Positions 1 through 11,605 of a DNA stretch of 38,122 nt are shown piece by piece (the stretch's first letter is position 1; each line of letters starts with the position of its first letter). Origin of the DNA: Jaapia argillacea MUCL 33604 (lineage: Eukaryota; Basidiomycota; Agaricomycetes; Jaapiales; Jaapiaceae). The position numbers and the translations under genes are program-made. The notes under the pieces were generated by a model. That model ran no database searches. It was given only the letters and a program-made list of their open reading frames with translations, and was not told the origin of the DNA. The stretch covers positions 1 to 38,122 of the forward strand of contig KL197779.1 of assembly GCA_000697665.1 (NCBI GenBank). The letters are read 5' to 3'.

Positions 1-485
1 ATTATTGTAACCGATGTCGTTCACACACTAACTCTGTTTGGACTGACAGCGTGAATTTCGCCATACACTTGCGACCAATAGCATAAATCACTGACTACTT
101 GTCCCGTAGCAATTATACCTAAAGTAAGACCTGAACGGACGGTCGTGGGGGTTACTGCGCATTCCGGTTTGACCCATGGTCGGCTGGGTGGCTATGCCTC
201 TGCTTCGCAGACCTATTACGGGTGCAGTTCTTGTGTCATGGCAAGATTCGCTCTGCCCGCTGACCTTGTCGGCTGTGATGGAGAAACGGGTATATCATTC
301 CCGATGGGAATTCTCTCATGGGTACTCCGGGGTTAGTTCGGGCCGGAACCCATGCCAGGTAATATAAAAGCCTAGAGTAAAGAGTCTGAAGAGATTATCG
401 AAACAGTGTCTACTCTTCGGATAGCCTGTTATTCTTTACTCCTTTCAACTTATCTTGATTCGCTCGCGCTTCGCGCTCGCTTCCC
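1..485. other. gene-free left edge, possibly the end of a retroelement
   Basis: No convincing coding region is seen on either strand. A TATA-like AATATAAAAG lies at about 361-370, followed by T/C-rich sequence and a self-complementary GC-rich stretch CGCTCGCGCTTCGCGCTCGC at 461-480, directly before the telomere-like tract. A TATA box shortly before a T/C-rich end would suit the terminal part of an LTR or other retroelement, but no terminal repeat or encoded protein is available to prove it. Confidence 0.3.
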
Positions 486-524
486 ACCTAACCCTAACCT
501 AACCCTAACCCCTAACCCCTAACC
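486..524. repeat. degenerate telomere-like repeat tract (CCCTAA type)
   Basis: Consecutive units are CCTAA, CCCTAA, CCTAA, CCCTAA, CCCCTAA, CCCCTAA and a final CC, i.e. the C-rich strand of a TTAG(2-4) repeat. Most fungal telomeres are TTAGGG, so this is a short interstitial telomere-like tract. The C-rich strand runs 5' to 3' on +, as it would at the left end of a chromosome, so the tract may mark an old end or a junction at which sequence 1-485 was added. Confidence 0.75.
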
Positions 525-1738
525 AAATACACATACACCGCAGGCGAAACTTCGTTGTTCACGCAAATTGAAGCATACTGCTCAACTCCTTCTTCGCACC
601 CTTAAACCCAACATCCCCCCTTGTCGTACGCATCTCAAAACTTTATACGCTCCTCAAAACCTACATCCCCTCATCGCAAAATCTCAAATCGTACGTCAAC
701 AGCATATTGTATTCCACTGCCTCTTAACAATTTTCATATCTCAGCCTGGCCAGGATCCCATTATAAGATATATACCCGTTCCGAGAATTTGCAGCTTGTA
801 CCACATGGCCAGCGGTGCGAGTATATGATATGGGCGAGCCGCTATCAACACTTTCGGTTTGGATTTTCAACCGGATTAACTCTCATAGAAATCGTGGATG
901 GCGGTAAGTCTGCCCCTCATTGACGGGTACGTATGCGATCACTTGTCATATTACTGTAAAATCCAGCCGAGATATGGCGTGGTTCTCAAATGATATTTGT
1001 ACCCAGGCGAGAGCATCGCGCGTGAAGGACGAGATCTATGGGCAGGGTTGGATGTTGGGAGTGGGAACTTGAGACGAAGACTGGACTGGTGAGTAATAAT
1101 CTCAATATCGTAGAAATCCGAAAACGTCTAAATACACTTTTAATTTTCTATCAGGCCCAATCTTAGCCGAGCTTGCCGTACTGAAAGCTATCTTGTATGT
1201 TGGTTTTTGACAGGGATCGTTGCACTCGCCGTGGTGACAACCCGCCACTTCGACATGCTGTCGAATATGACAAAGTCCGGTGTTTTCCCCGAGTGTATTA
1301 GTACTTCACCCACGCAGTGCTTGCCCCTTCACTTCTGTAAAGTCATTCTACTATCAACGATCAATCCACACTATAAGTATGCTTCGACACTGAAGACAGC
1401 GAGATCGGAGAGGCAATTAGGCGCCGGGAGACACGTGTCACAGGCGCTTATCTCGAATTCGTTGCTGGCTCATGCGCGTCGCCCTCTAGTATTGCTGTGT
1501 TACACTGTACAACAAACACTCTGCATCGGTACCCCATCTCGCTTCTTCCTACACAATTCTCACATCGACTGTGTCTTTGACCGTAACCACTGACAAACTG
1601 CACCTCTAAACATTGGCCGAACCAGACACCCATCCACTCCCTCATTTGACTCCACAGCACCCCCGACAATCTCACTATCAGCTCGTCTCGACCCATTCGT
1701 CGCCGCTGAAGTCCTAGGGCACATCGCTCTCACTTCCG
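525..1738. other. intergenic, nothing recognised
   Basis: Only short ORFs with no recognisable motif occur here on either strand. The last few hundred bases would contain the promoter and 5' leader of the gene starting at 1739; no clear TATA box was seen. Confidence 0.4.
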
Positions 1739-4700
1739 ATGGACGGATACTACTACGGATCATCTTCGATTGACTATGCGCTCACAAACCAATACTCCGT
1801 ACCACCATCTAGCGATCTCACCAACCTCTCATATGCCCCCATTCCCGCATTAATTTCGAACGACGATCAAAAACTGTTGGAAGAACTCGCGAGTTATGGG
1901 CCCGTTCGATCGTACCGATTGTATTGCTTATGGTATGTTCTGACCCGCTTCAGTCACAGCAGAGATCATGATTGGATCCCGTGGACTCTCATTCGCATTC
2001 TCGAAGGCAACGATAATGACCTAAATGTTTGGCTGTGGGTGGATGGAGATGAGAAATGGATGGAGGAAGTCATGCCTCAACTGTGCCAATCATCAGTCTT
2101 CCTCTGTTGGTCGTGGTTCGATAGTTGGATGAAGGACCAGTTCCGACATGATGCCACGAGTGCGCTACGCCGACGTTTGCAATTCACTTCTTCATCTTCA
2201 CCTCATGATCAACATGCGGGTGGGGAGCTTTCGGAAAGACAATGTCTGGTTCAAGATGTACCAGATTGTGTACTACGACTCGCCGCCATATGTTGGATGC
2301 TATGTATTTCCAACAGTGTGGCAAGTCGTGAAGTGGAATATGGCGTCCGACCAACAAGAACTTTTAAGTTGGCCGATTGGCACATTTACCACCCATGGTT
2401 CAGATCCGACCCGCCACACGAGACCTTCGATCAATTCTATAAACAGATGGACCTGTGGGGCCACACTTGCCACCATGGTATGGAGGACTACCTGCCGAGG
2501 TGGTACAATGTTATCACCTTGTTATCCAAGAAAAGCCAAGTTGGAGTGCTTTGCCTGGACCGCACAGACTGCCCCGCCAGGTAAGTGCTAGTCTATTGGC
2601 CCCCTTATTATCTCATATTGATTCCCACCCAGAGACCAACCTCCATCACCATTGGTCAACTTTCCAGACGATTTCAAGCATCAGAGGGCAATAACATCGG
2701 ACAAGATGCTCATTGATCATCAAGGCCTCATGCATCCTGACATAATTTATGGTGCACTGTTGGTCAACTTCGATCTTTGGCACAAAGAGAGCTTTCAATA
2801 TATTGCTCAGCGCCTCGCAGAGATCTTTACCGTCCAGACATGGGCCTCGTGCAACGAAGACTTAAAGAAGCATCTCACCATAGAACCTCCTGATCTTCGC
2901 TACCTTCCATGGATTAACTCATATCCGCGTGCATGGAGATGTAGCATTTCTGAGTCGTTGCATTACTCTGTGGGGCAGATACGAGAATCAATCGGACACT
3001 TGGTTTCAATCTCCACGTCCACCACCTCCCAAACAACCCAGTCTCGTACACTTTTGGGTGCGGTTAACTGGGTCGCCATTGAAGCTTTTGGTTGTCGACG
3101 CAATGTCGATATCCTACACGATTGGTTCGACTCGATCGAGGAAATCGTGGACTGTTTCCCTGGTCTCCCAGCAATCGAGACGACTTCGGCCATGGCATCA
3201 CTTTACCGACAGGTCAAGGAGTCCAGAGCTACCTGTAGCAAAAGTCACAACGCGCCAATTTTCGATTTATATGTTTCTGTTATGGCTTTGCTGAACAAAT
3301 CGGAGGTACCTGAGTCTCTCAAGGAGTGTGCCGATCATTGGGGATGGAAATGTGTACAGTGTCACGTCTCGACAAATTGGTGTTCCGAGGATTCTTCTCC
3401 AACCAGCTCCCGAGGATCCTCCCATGATCAGCAACCCGTCAATGCCCCACCCTCCCTGCAGCCCATAGCCGAAAATCCACCTTCTGTAGTAATTCTCAGT
3501 CACGACTCCGTCGACTCCGCCTTCCACGCCCCAGAAATTAGGCACGAGTCTTCGTTGGGAGGGTTGTTTTTGCTAGAATGGGCCGACTCAATCATATATC
3601 AGCCCACGTGCTCAGGAGGTAGAGAGAATGGCGCACCGCAGGCCTCCGCCGTTGCTGCTGATGAAGTTGACTCGATACTACCGATACCACCACTCCGATC
3701 CAGTGAGCAGGAAGATCACGATCACCTCACGGATCTCTACGAACACCCAACATTCGCTGCCCTGCCAGATCTTGGCCTTGCAGTCGATGGGACCTCCGCG
3801 ACCACTCAGCTTCCTGTCTCCAGCAACCCGGTGCAGCCTGAATCGGTCAATGCTGTTGGGACGATTTCAGCCCTGCTTAGGGATCCCAGGTTATCCTTTG
3901 CTGACCGTCAAGCTCTACTGAACGACGTGCAACGAGAACTGGTAGAAATATATTCCCCATTATCTGTTGGTACTGCCCTCATTCTGTGGCTATTTAGATT
4001 GATGTGGCAAGCTCAAGTAATTTTTTTCTTTCGGTCCCGACTGCTGATCGCCTGATCATTGAGCATGGAAGGTTGTGAGTATCTTGCTTTCTTGTCACCC
4101 GTTCTCCGGGGCTAAATGAGATTTTGTTTACAGAAGCTCAGAAACTGTCCCGGCTGGATCTAGCTCCGAACCCATGAACGAAGATCCTCCACTCGTCGGA
4201 AACGATCGAGCTGCTCGCAATGTGCCCGAGAACAAAATAATCCAAGGGAATATGATGCTTACTATGAATGGTGTTGCCGCTGCTCCGTCTCCTAGGACGG
4301 GCGAAACGACGAAGGCTAAAAAAGTCAACGCTATCAAACTGTATCTAAGGACAAGACTGGGTTCGCACCTTGGCTTCTACTCATCTTGATCTGGAAACCT
4401 CATGCCCCTTTCAGAGGAAATCGGAGCCAACCCTCCTGGTACCGGCGTACCATGGTCAACTCTCCCTCAGCTTGTCAAGAAGTGTGGGTACAAATTCGTG
4501 AACTGGCCGAAAGACGTGCCTGTCCCAATACCATCGGAGAACAAGGGTATAATGGGTCTGCGAGCGAAACAGATTAACTCACTTTACCGGGCTGTGACGA
4601 GACAAGATGAAGCTCGCCGACTTACGTTCCGGCCTATCGGATCGGGTGGTGAATCCGTATTGTTCGTCTCTTCGAATACTCCATTGCTGAGTATTGCTTC

Positions 4701-4767
4701 GCAGATCCGGGAGAACCATCGATGCAGGAAGAGGCGGAGAGGATTGGTGCTGGTGGGGAAATGCTGA
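1739..4767 (+). CDS. unrecognised multi-domain fungal protein, family member 1
   Basis: Not a family I can name. Exon 1 (1739-2580) starts MDGYYYGSSS and contains the block LYCLWYVL...WLWVDGDEKW. The intron at 2581-2632 is clear. Exon 2 (2633-3941) carries YLPWINSYP, TLLGAVNWVA and a CVQC pair, then a Ser/Pro-rich, probably disordered stretch. Exon structure between 3942 and 4133 is uncertain. Exon 4134-4360 is basic at its end (KAKKVNAIKLYL). After the intron 4361-4414 the last exon encodes a compact domain with WSTLPQLVKKCGYKFVNWPK, SENKGIM and QINSLYRAV. The same blocks occur in the same order in the minus-strand gene at 32033-34941, which is the main evidence that this is a real gene. No signal peptide or membrane segment is evident. 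The C-terminal domain resembles short domains I associate with Agaricomycete hypothetical proteins; its function is unknown. Confidence 0.65.
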
Positions 4768-4869
4768 TGATGCGAGTCTTGACGCAGGAGAACTTTATAG
4801 ATTCATTTCGATGAGTTCGAATCGATAGTGGAAAGGTGGGTTGGGACGGTACATAGTTGCGATAACCGG

Positions 4870-5095
4870 CTTGCTAAGAGGCACCTGTATGCCAAGCACG
4901 CAAAAGCAGAAACATCACTCTCTGTTGTTGGATGATCGTTACTGAGGAGTTCGGGGGCAGAAACCCGGATATTGCTCATCGGGTCGATGCCAGACGGTGT
5001 CTATGTCATGGAGGCTACACTTGGGACATGTCTCGTTAATCCAAACTCGCATAGTAGTGCATCACCATCGTCCGAAACAAGAATTGCGAGGGGTG
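4870..5095 (-). pseudogene. relic of a tyrosine-kinase-like protein kinase
   Basis: On the minus strand, one frame reads ILVSDDGDALLCEFGLTRHV, then an in-frame TAG (5001-5003), then IRVSAPELLSNDHPTTESDV followed by SAFACLAYR. This aligns along its length with exon 4 of the intact kinase at 27887-30277 (VLVADNGEALLADFGLARHV ... APELL ... ESDVYAFGCLGLQ), and a GT donor lies at the same place as in that gene. The DFG aspartate is glutamate (EFG). No convincing remainder of the kinase was found at 5100-5400. It is a dead exon fragment; it overlaps no intact gene and lies between the unknown-family gene on the left and the aminopeptidase 3' end. Confidence 0.75.
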
Positions 5096-5408
5096 GTTTC
5101 AGAAGGGTTTTCTGGCGGGGCTCTGTTGAGGCCGAAAAGTGCTGAGGTTGTTGATTGTCGGGAGGATTCAGACTCGGACACATGAAGCCGGTGTAGCGAA
5201 TCGGGTGTGGAATCTACCTCTGTGTTTCCGGTCCACTTCGCTCTCGTTCTTGAATATCTGTTGTCAATGTCACGATGTTCTCGTCTCCACTACGTTCGTG
5301 TCCGTTCAACAAATTGGCGATATCTCTCCGATAATAGGATATTCCTGCAGAGCCCAATAAGCCACAATGATTCGGGTTGGAACACAAATATGTTGACATC
5401 TCCACTAT

Positions 5409-8052
5409 CTACTGCTGAGATGATCGCCGTACGAACTCGATGAGTGCCCTGGTGGAATGAGAGTGAGAACTGGAAAAGATACAGCGAATAACAAACTCAC
5501 CGAGTGGGACGTCCGGTCATGCCTTTTTCCTGATACGGTGTCGGCCGAGTCGCCTATGACAGTAAACCTTTAGTATCGAGAGGATGAAAGTTTTTGATGG
5601 TGCAGACCTCCATGCTTCCGGCAATGTCAAGATGGGCCCAACGAAGAGGTGCTTCCCCGCCGTCCTTGGCTTCAATTCCTTCGACGAAAGCCTTCAAGAA
5701 CAATGCAGCAGTGCAACTGCCAGCTGGCCTGCCTCCAGTCTCGATGAAGAAGTGAGATTGGAGCCAGAAGTATCGAATTAATTAGAGCTCACATTGCACA
5801 AGTCGGCATTGGACGAGTGAATCTGAGGGCCGAACTCATCGTCGAGGGGCATACGCCAGAAGCGATCATATTCGACTTCACCCGCAGCATAGAGTTCTTG
5901 CCAGAGAGAGTCCGACGTCTGCGCAAAACAATAGTGAATACCGAGAGAAATTCAATTGAGACACGAACGCACCGAGAACACGCCGGAGAAAGCTTCCCCA
6001 AGGGCGATAACCATGGCGCTGGAGTTTCAATCAGATGGGTTACAAAGGGCACAGGAGAAATGCGTACCCGGTGAGAGTTGCCACGTCGATCAGGGTATGA
6101 GGCTTGTAAGTCGTCGAGACGTAGTACAAGGCATCTAAATCGATGAAAATGAGATACGAGAGAACACGAGCATCTCCAGCTGCGTAGGAGACGTGACGGA
6201 CCTGATAGAATCAATCGTCCTTCAGCGTCAGTGTTGTCGATCTCGACGGATTTGCCGTTCATCGCATAGATACTATTAAACCGACATGTCTTGTCAGCAA
6301 AACTTCGGTTGCAAGTGATGCGAACTCACATATCTCCAGGCTTATTCGCGCTGGGTCCGGGCAAGTTCTCGCAAAGAGGGGTCGCGACAATGAGGTTCAC
6401 CCTAGCAAGAATCCAGAAGGGAGAATGAGAACATGTTAATCAACACCCATTGAACGTACGGGAGTTGGAGCTGCGCGATGGCCAACGCAGCTGAGACGAC
6501 GGTTGCGGCACCGCCTAGGATGGAGTATCAATAAAACGAGTCGAAGAGGTAGTTGTAGTGGCCAATGACATACCCATATCACCACGCATCAACTTCATAC
6601 CCTGAAGGATAAGGTGAATTGGTACGTTTCAAAAGTGAATTGGCCAGGGCGAATACATACCGCTGCGGGTTTCAAGCTGATTCCTCCGGAATCGAAAGTG
6701 ATACCCTTGCCGACGAAGGCAAGCGGTTGCGAGTCCTTGGAAGCGCCGTTGTAGTGACTGAAGTGAAAATCGAACAACATCAGAAATTGAAAGTTCGCCA
6801 AAAGGGCAAGCGGGGTAAAGAAACAGCGGGGGATAACAGTAGAGGATACGAGAGTGAAATCAGTTGCCTACATCTCGAGGAACTTGGCTGGCTCGTCGGT
6901 ACCTTTGGTGACAGAGAGGAAAGTCCGCTATTCCACTTGTGTATGAGACGTGGAGAATCTGGAAGCAGGATGCGGCTTACCATTCCCTTCTCCTGCGCCC
7001 AAGCTATACAGACGAGTTAGTAACATTCCATACAACGAAGGGTAGGACGCTGGCAAACGGGCAGTGCGAGACAGCAAGCACGAGGTAAAGCATGACGAGG
7101 AAATAGGTTGAAGAGGAATAAACGGAAAACGAGTAAAGAAAGGGAAGCGAATGGCTATCGCAACCCGGCACGAATAGCGAGTGCGCCGAAAAATACTCAC
7201 CTTCATCTCGAACAATAATCTCTACGTTGGGGATGCCGGCAAATTCTGTCTTCACGCGTTCAGTAAACGCCTGTGACGGACGCGGATAAGTTTTGACTCT
7301 TGATATGACGAAGGAGGCGTGATATTGGCTTACCGTCGGAGTAAGGATATTTGCAGGAAGTTCCATCAACTATATTTAGAAATTATGATCTTGAGTATCG
7401 TATGGCGCGAAGAGTGGACCATGCTAACCGTTCTCGCGAAGTTCTGGGCTTTGGCGTAGATGGCACCCGAGTCCCAGTCTTTGGAACCAGCGAGAGGGTG
7501 GAAGCTAAGCTTCTCCGGAGGATAGTTCCCAGTCTCTGGCTTATAAGAAGCAGACCCTTCAGTCTTCAGAGAAAATTTGTATGCAGACAGATTCGCCGCG
7601 ACGGCTGGGTCAAGAGGGTCAGAGTCAAAAAGGAAGAAAAGTTGCGGCAACGTACCCGCAGCATGAGGATCGAGGGAAGCATCAACAGCTACCTCCTTCA
7701 CACCCTCTCCGAGATCCTTGACTGCTTTAACGGCACTCCCGACTACCTTCCTGACGAGCTCCCTCTTCGAGTCGCCAGACTTGCTACCGAAGCTATCGCC
7801 AAGGGAGGTCAAAGCTGTGAGATTGGAACCTTCCTTCTCTTCAGGGGTATTGTAGAATATACGGGTAGCTCCGACTTTGGGAGGCTTGGAGCCAGCAGGA
7901 ACGGTTGACCAGAGCTTTGCAAGATTGAGGCTAGGAACAGCCTTGGACGAGGGAGCCTTGGGGTCGACGGGGATGATGAAAGCGGTGGAAGACATTGCGC
8001 GATATGTACGAGGGAGAGATGAACGATAAAGCCTGGAAGTCGAGCGCAACAT
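5409..8052 (-). CDS. leucyl aminopeptidase, peptidase family M17
   Basis: Metal-dependent aminopeptidase removing N-terminal residues (often leucine) from peptides; family members are hexameric and bind two metal ions. Metal-site motifs are visible in order: [11 protein letters not shown] near 6680-6715, MRGD near 6588, and [10 protein letters not shown] near 6200. The gene is cut into about a dozen exons; the first is 7429-8052 and the last ends [15 protein letters not shown]-stop at 5409. The N-terminal domain is typical in length. Two starts are possible: ATG at 8052 gives an Arg/Ser-rich, acid-free leader ([19 protein letters not shown]) like a mitochondrial targeting peptide, and ATG at 7995 gives a cytosolic form starting [12 protein letters not shown]. 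It is divergent from the gene at 8445. Fold and activity are secure; localisation is inferred. Confidence 0.93.
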
Positions 8053-8444
8053 CGACAAGGCTAATCTTGGCTTCAAGGACAGATCTTGAGACACAACCAA
8101 TTTTGGATGGGTTGAGTAACCGGTGGGATGCCGGCAAACGCATGGTCCCAAATCACACGATCATCCAAGTCTCTTCCTCCTCCTCAATTGTTCTACGGAC
8201 TCTGGCGACCCTTGCTGGCGACGAATCCTTGTCTTTTTGTCAAGACCTCTGTACCGCTGATCTGGCCTCTGGAATCCTGCTCAGCCACGTCAAAGAAGCT
8301 ATAGGCACCAAAGCGCATCAACGTTTGAACAATTGTGCTTGGGAATGCCCCTTCGTGAATCACGGTTCTTTGGCTTTACCTGTGGCTCTCTTATAAAGAA
8401 CAGAACAACAATGGGACTTGTATCCATCTTTTAATTCGTTCGCC
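8053..8444. promoter_or_regulatory. divergent promoter region with TATA box
   Basis: The 392 bases between the aminopeptidase start (minus) and the ATG at 8445 (plus) must contain both promoters. A TATAAA at 8392-8397 lies about 50 bases upstream of the plus-strand ATG and suits that gene. No clear TATA box was seen for the aminopeptidase. Confidence 0.5.
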
Positions 8445-9859
8445 ATGGCTACGTCCACAATTTCTTCGCGCATCTCGTTTCCGACACTCTCTTCTTGTCC
8501 TTCACCGCCACTCGCTCCAAAATCAGGCTCCCAATCCGACCAGGACCCGATCTCTTATCGCCGCCAACATATCCAGCTCTTCATTAATCTTCAACACCTT
8601 ACGGAGATGTGCAGCAAACGGTCATCTGTGGAGCTGGTCTCCGACGAGGACGACGGAGGTTTCATTTTCAACTTCGATTCGCTCAGTGCTGGTCCACGAA
8701 CTCGACTGCGAAGTGGATCCAACTCCTCGATCAGCACGATTTGCCCTCCTAGTGAACTGGATATGCGAGACGACGCGGATGCGTGGCGACAGTCACCTAT
8801 TATTCCCCCTCTCATCAAGGTTAGTCCTGGCCGCCCCGTTCCCGCAAAAGCTGTTCTTTCACCCACGGCTTCGAACGGCTTCGACTTTTCGAAACACCTT
8901 CCACCATCGAAGCCAGCTGGGAAAGGTTGTTTTACGGCGCAGGACGAGGGAGCTCCGCACGTTACGTCCAAGGTAAGTGCTTGTCGTATTTCAATGACTT
9001 TGGCGTCTGAGTTGGGTCCTTAGGATGAGCTTCCCGAGATTCCGGATGAGGAACCTTCGCCATTACGTTCGACGTCGCTGGCGCCGTCGAGTAAGAAGCC
9101 GGATTTCTTGTTCGGCTTTCCCAAAGTCAACCTGTCCCCTCGGTTCTTCCCAGTCAAACGCATGAAGGTCGAGCCGACTCGTTATGCCCTTTCTCTACAT
9201 CCAGCTCAGCACCACGTCGAGTTCTGGGACCTTCCAACCAAGTACCCCACACTTTCTTCGCACCTTGCTCTGCCAACTAACAACATCATTGTAGCCTATA
9301 CTACATCTGGTCCGGAACGCTGTATATTATCGACACTCAACCGCACCTCGATCCGATTCGACCTCCGATCTCTAATCTGTCCATCGAGTGCTCCAGCTAT
9401 TCTCGCCAAGCTCGACACTCACCCACTTCACCTCTCTTCGTCGTCAAATTTGCCGAATCGAAAGTAGCTCGCGACCAAGTCCCTCAGATGATGGACTGTT
9501 CGAAGGGCATATATTCGGACGTGACTTGGCGTCGCGAGGCTTGCGACGGCACGCCCGTTCCCGTTGACGATAAGGCCTCGAGTGGAGAGCGCCGTGTTCA
9601 TTTTGCGGACGACGAAGATCAGGCGGTGCACGAACCCCAACTCCGCCCGAGCAGGTGGAGTCTGCAGTTCTGGGTACCGATTCCGATCGCGCTGTTCAGC
9701 AGGAAGGAGACGAGGAAGTTCAAGCTGAAGTCGAAAGCTTCGTTTTGGAGTGGTTCGTTTTTGGATCAGCCACCTTCTGCGGTTGCTGAGGACGTTGAGG
9801 TGACAGTTTCGCATTTACATTGGGATCGGGAGAAGGGTCTGGCACCCGCTCGCCGGTGA
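8445..9859 (+). CDS. unrecognised Ser/Pro-rich protein, 436 residues
   Basis: No family recognised. Three exons splice cleanly: 8445-8972, 9024-9241 and 9295-9859. The introns are 51 and 53 bases; the second contains a CTAAC branch site, and its removal joins frames that otherwise stop. The N-terminal half is rich in Ser, Pro and acidic residues (VELVSDEDDGGFIFNFDSL, later DELPEIPDEEPSPL) and looks disordered. The middle contains LYYIWSGTLYIIDTQPHLDP and VVKFAESKVARDQ, which look like folded strand/helix segments. The C terminus has VHFADDEDQ and a basic segment RKETRKFKLKSK. No signal peptide or clear membrane helix. The ATG at 8445 has a good context (GCCATGG). Probably a fungus-restricted intracellular protein; its role cannot be inferred. 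Confidence 0.75.
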
Positions 9860-10183
9860 AAGCTTGTCACTTATCATTTCCGTACCATCTTCCCCCCTTT
9901 TCGTCATTTACCCTACATCTTTATATTGGCTCCAAGCCACGACACCTTCCTTATCACTCTTCTTACACACCGTATTGTAGCTCTCGAAATTCCTTACATA
10001 ATCATTCGGCGATTAATGCAGAGACGAACAAGCATTGCATAGCGAGATAAACAAGAAAATTGGCCAGCCATAGATAGGGATATACAGGTTGTGAAGTCCA
10101 ACAATCCACCCACACAGAACAAATGAATCACGCTAACGTACAAGGTCGGTACCAGAGTCTATCCGCCAAGCCGACGATGATCA

Positions 10184-11242
10184 TCACAAGGACATCGACC
10201 TCGACCCCGGCCTCTCGACCTCTTCCCAATCCTCCGACTTTATCGAGGCGCGACGTTGCTGGATCCGTCCCTTACCAAGCCTAGCAGCCAGCCAGTTGCG
10301 GAAGACCATCAGGTAGCGGGTGAGGGTAAACACGATAATTTCGCCAACAGCAATGCCAACGATATAACCGGCGAGGACAGCACCTTCCTTCTCGGGATTC
10401 AGGAAGTCGTAGGCTGTTGGTAAATGATTTAGCATTCAGGAAACGAAGCACGGGAAGCTGAGGTGGACGTACTGTAGAATCCTTGTGTGGCGTGCGTGAT
10501 GTACGCCACCCCAAGATAAAGAGCGAGAATGATGACCAGGAACGGGAGATGGGACCAAGGATTCGGCCCTCCGTAAGTCAGAAGAATTTCGAACAGCGCG
10601 AATACCGTGTTGAAAGCATGCTGGGAGATATTCGACCACGCTGGGGAGGATATCAGCTCAAATTTTTCTGAAACGTAAACGGAAGTCACGTACTGGTATA
10701 CCTGGTGGCAAATGAGTTACTCGATAACAACACCCAATAAACGACAGTGACAATGATAGCTGGGTGGATATGAGCCACAGTTGAGAAACCGATGAAGTGG
10801 GGGACTCACGGAACGTAGTGACGGTAGAGTATAACAGGACGTGCAGAAACTGGAAAACCCGGGGCCATCCCTGCAAAGGATAGCTCTTCTCTCTCCTCGA
10901 AGCAAATGCCAAGGTTTGAACGCTGGACGCCCAAAAGTACGCGCACAGACCGATATAGGAGAGATCGGTAAAGTACGAAAAGTACCTGGAATGAATGGTC
11001 ATTGCCCGCTACAAACGATGATAGCCAGGCGTTCCAAATTGTATTGCTCACCCGAAGTTCCTAGTGCTATGTGCATTAACACCTTCCCATGTTACGACGA
11101 CTACACAAGTTGTAAACGTGTACACGGCGAGAGCGAGGCGAATGAAACCGAGAGTCAATGGCGAAAAGAGTGGTGAGGTGACGAGAGCCTGGTCGTTATC
11201 GAAAGTTGAGGAGACACCGAGGAGAGCGTACACAGCGACCAT
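10184..11242 (-). CDS. AIG1 / FAR-17a family membrane protein
   Basis: Homologue of the androgen-induced gene 1 family, multi-pass membrane proteins; the animal members AIG1 and ADTRP are threonine hydrolases of fatty acid esters of hydroxy fatty acids. Six exons of minus-strand sequence give about 275 residues, normal for fungal members. Hydrophobic segments include LGFIRLALAVYTFTTCVVVV, IIVTVVYWVLL, LPFLVIILALYLGVAYITH and LAGYIVGIAVGEIIVFTL. The block WSNISQHAFNTVFALFEILL carries the histidine that aligns with the catalytic His of animal AIG1 (family knowledge, not tested here). The C-terminal tail is hydrophilic and basic/acidic, cytosolic in expectation. Substrate in fungi is unknown. 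Confidence 0.85.
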
Positions 11243-11605
11243 CGAGGCTGTCTGCCGTCGTTGACAGGGAAAGAGGAGAGTTGGCTAATATAGTGGGCGA
11301 AACGAATCAATCTGGGCAGCGCCCCCGACCTTTTCGTATATAGCCGAACGTGATCAAAATATTCTCAGCGGACTTCGAACTCCTTGTTCTTCAACCCCGC
11401 CTCTGCGCTGCCAGCCTCAAGCTATCCCCATACAATTTTCTTAGGGGCTCCTCACGCTGAAGCGAACACGAACAATGGAGAATGCGAACGCGTCTGAGAC
11501 AGAAATATCCTCAACGATGGTTGGATTTAGAACTCGATCGTGCATCCCTTGTGGGGTCGATCTCACGGATCAACGGGTTCAGATAAGGATTTCGTACGCC
11601 AGAAT
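11243..11605. other. intergenic between two minus-strand genes
   Basis: This stretch holds the promoter of the AIG1-like gene and the 3' end region of the Mpv17-like gene. No coding signal and no clear TATA box were found. Confidence 0.4.

Noticed and set aside
461-480. GC-rich self-complementary stretch as a terminator or CRISPR-like repeat
   Set aside because: It is a single copy in a eukaryotic context, with no array or transcript end to support a function.
4992-5185. Plus-strand ORFs over the kinase relic
   Set aside because: They are antisense to a recognisable kinase fragment and carry no motif.
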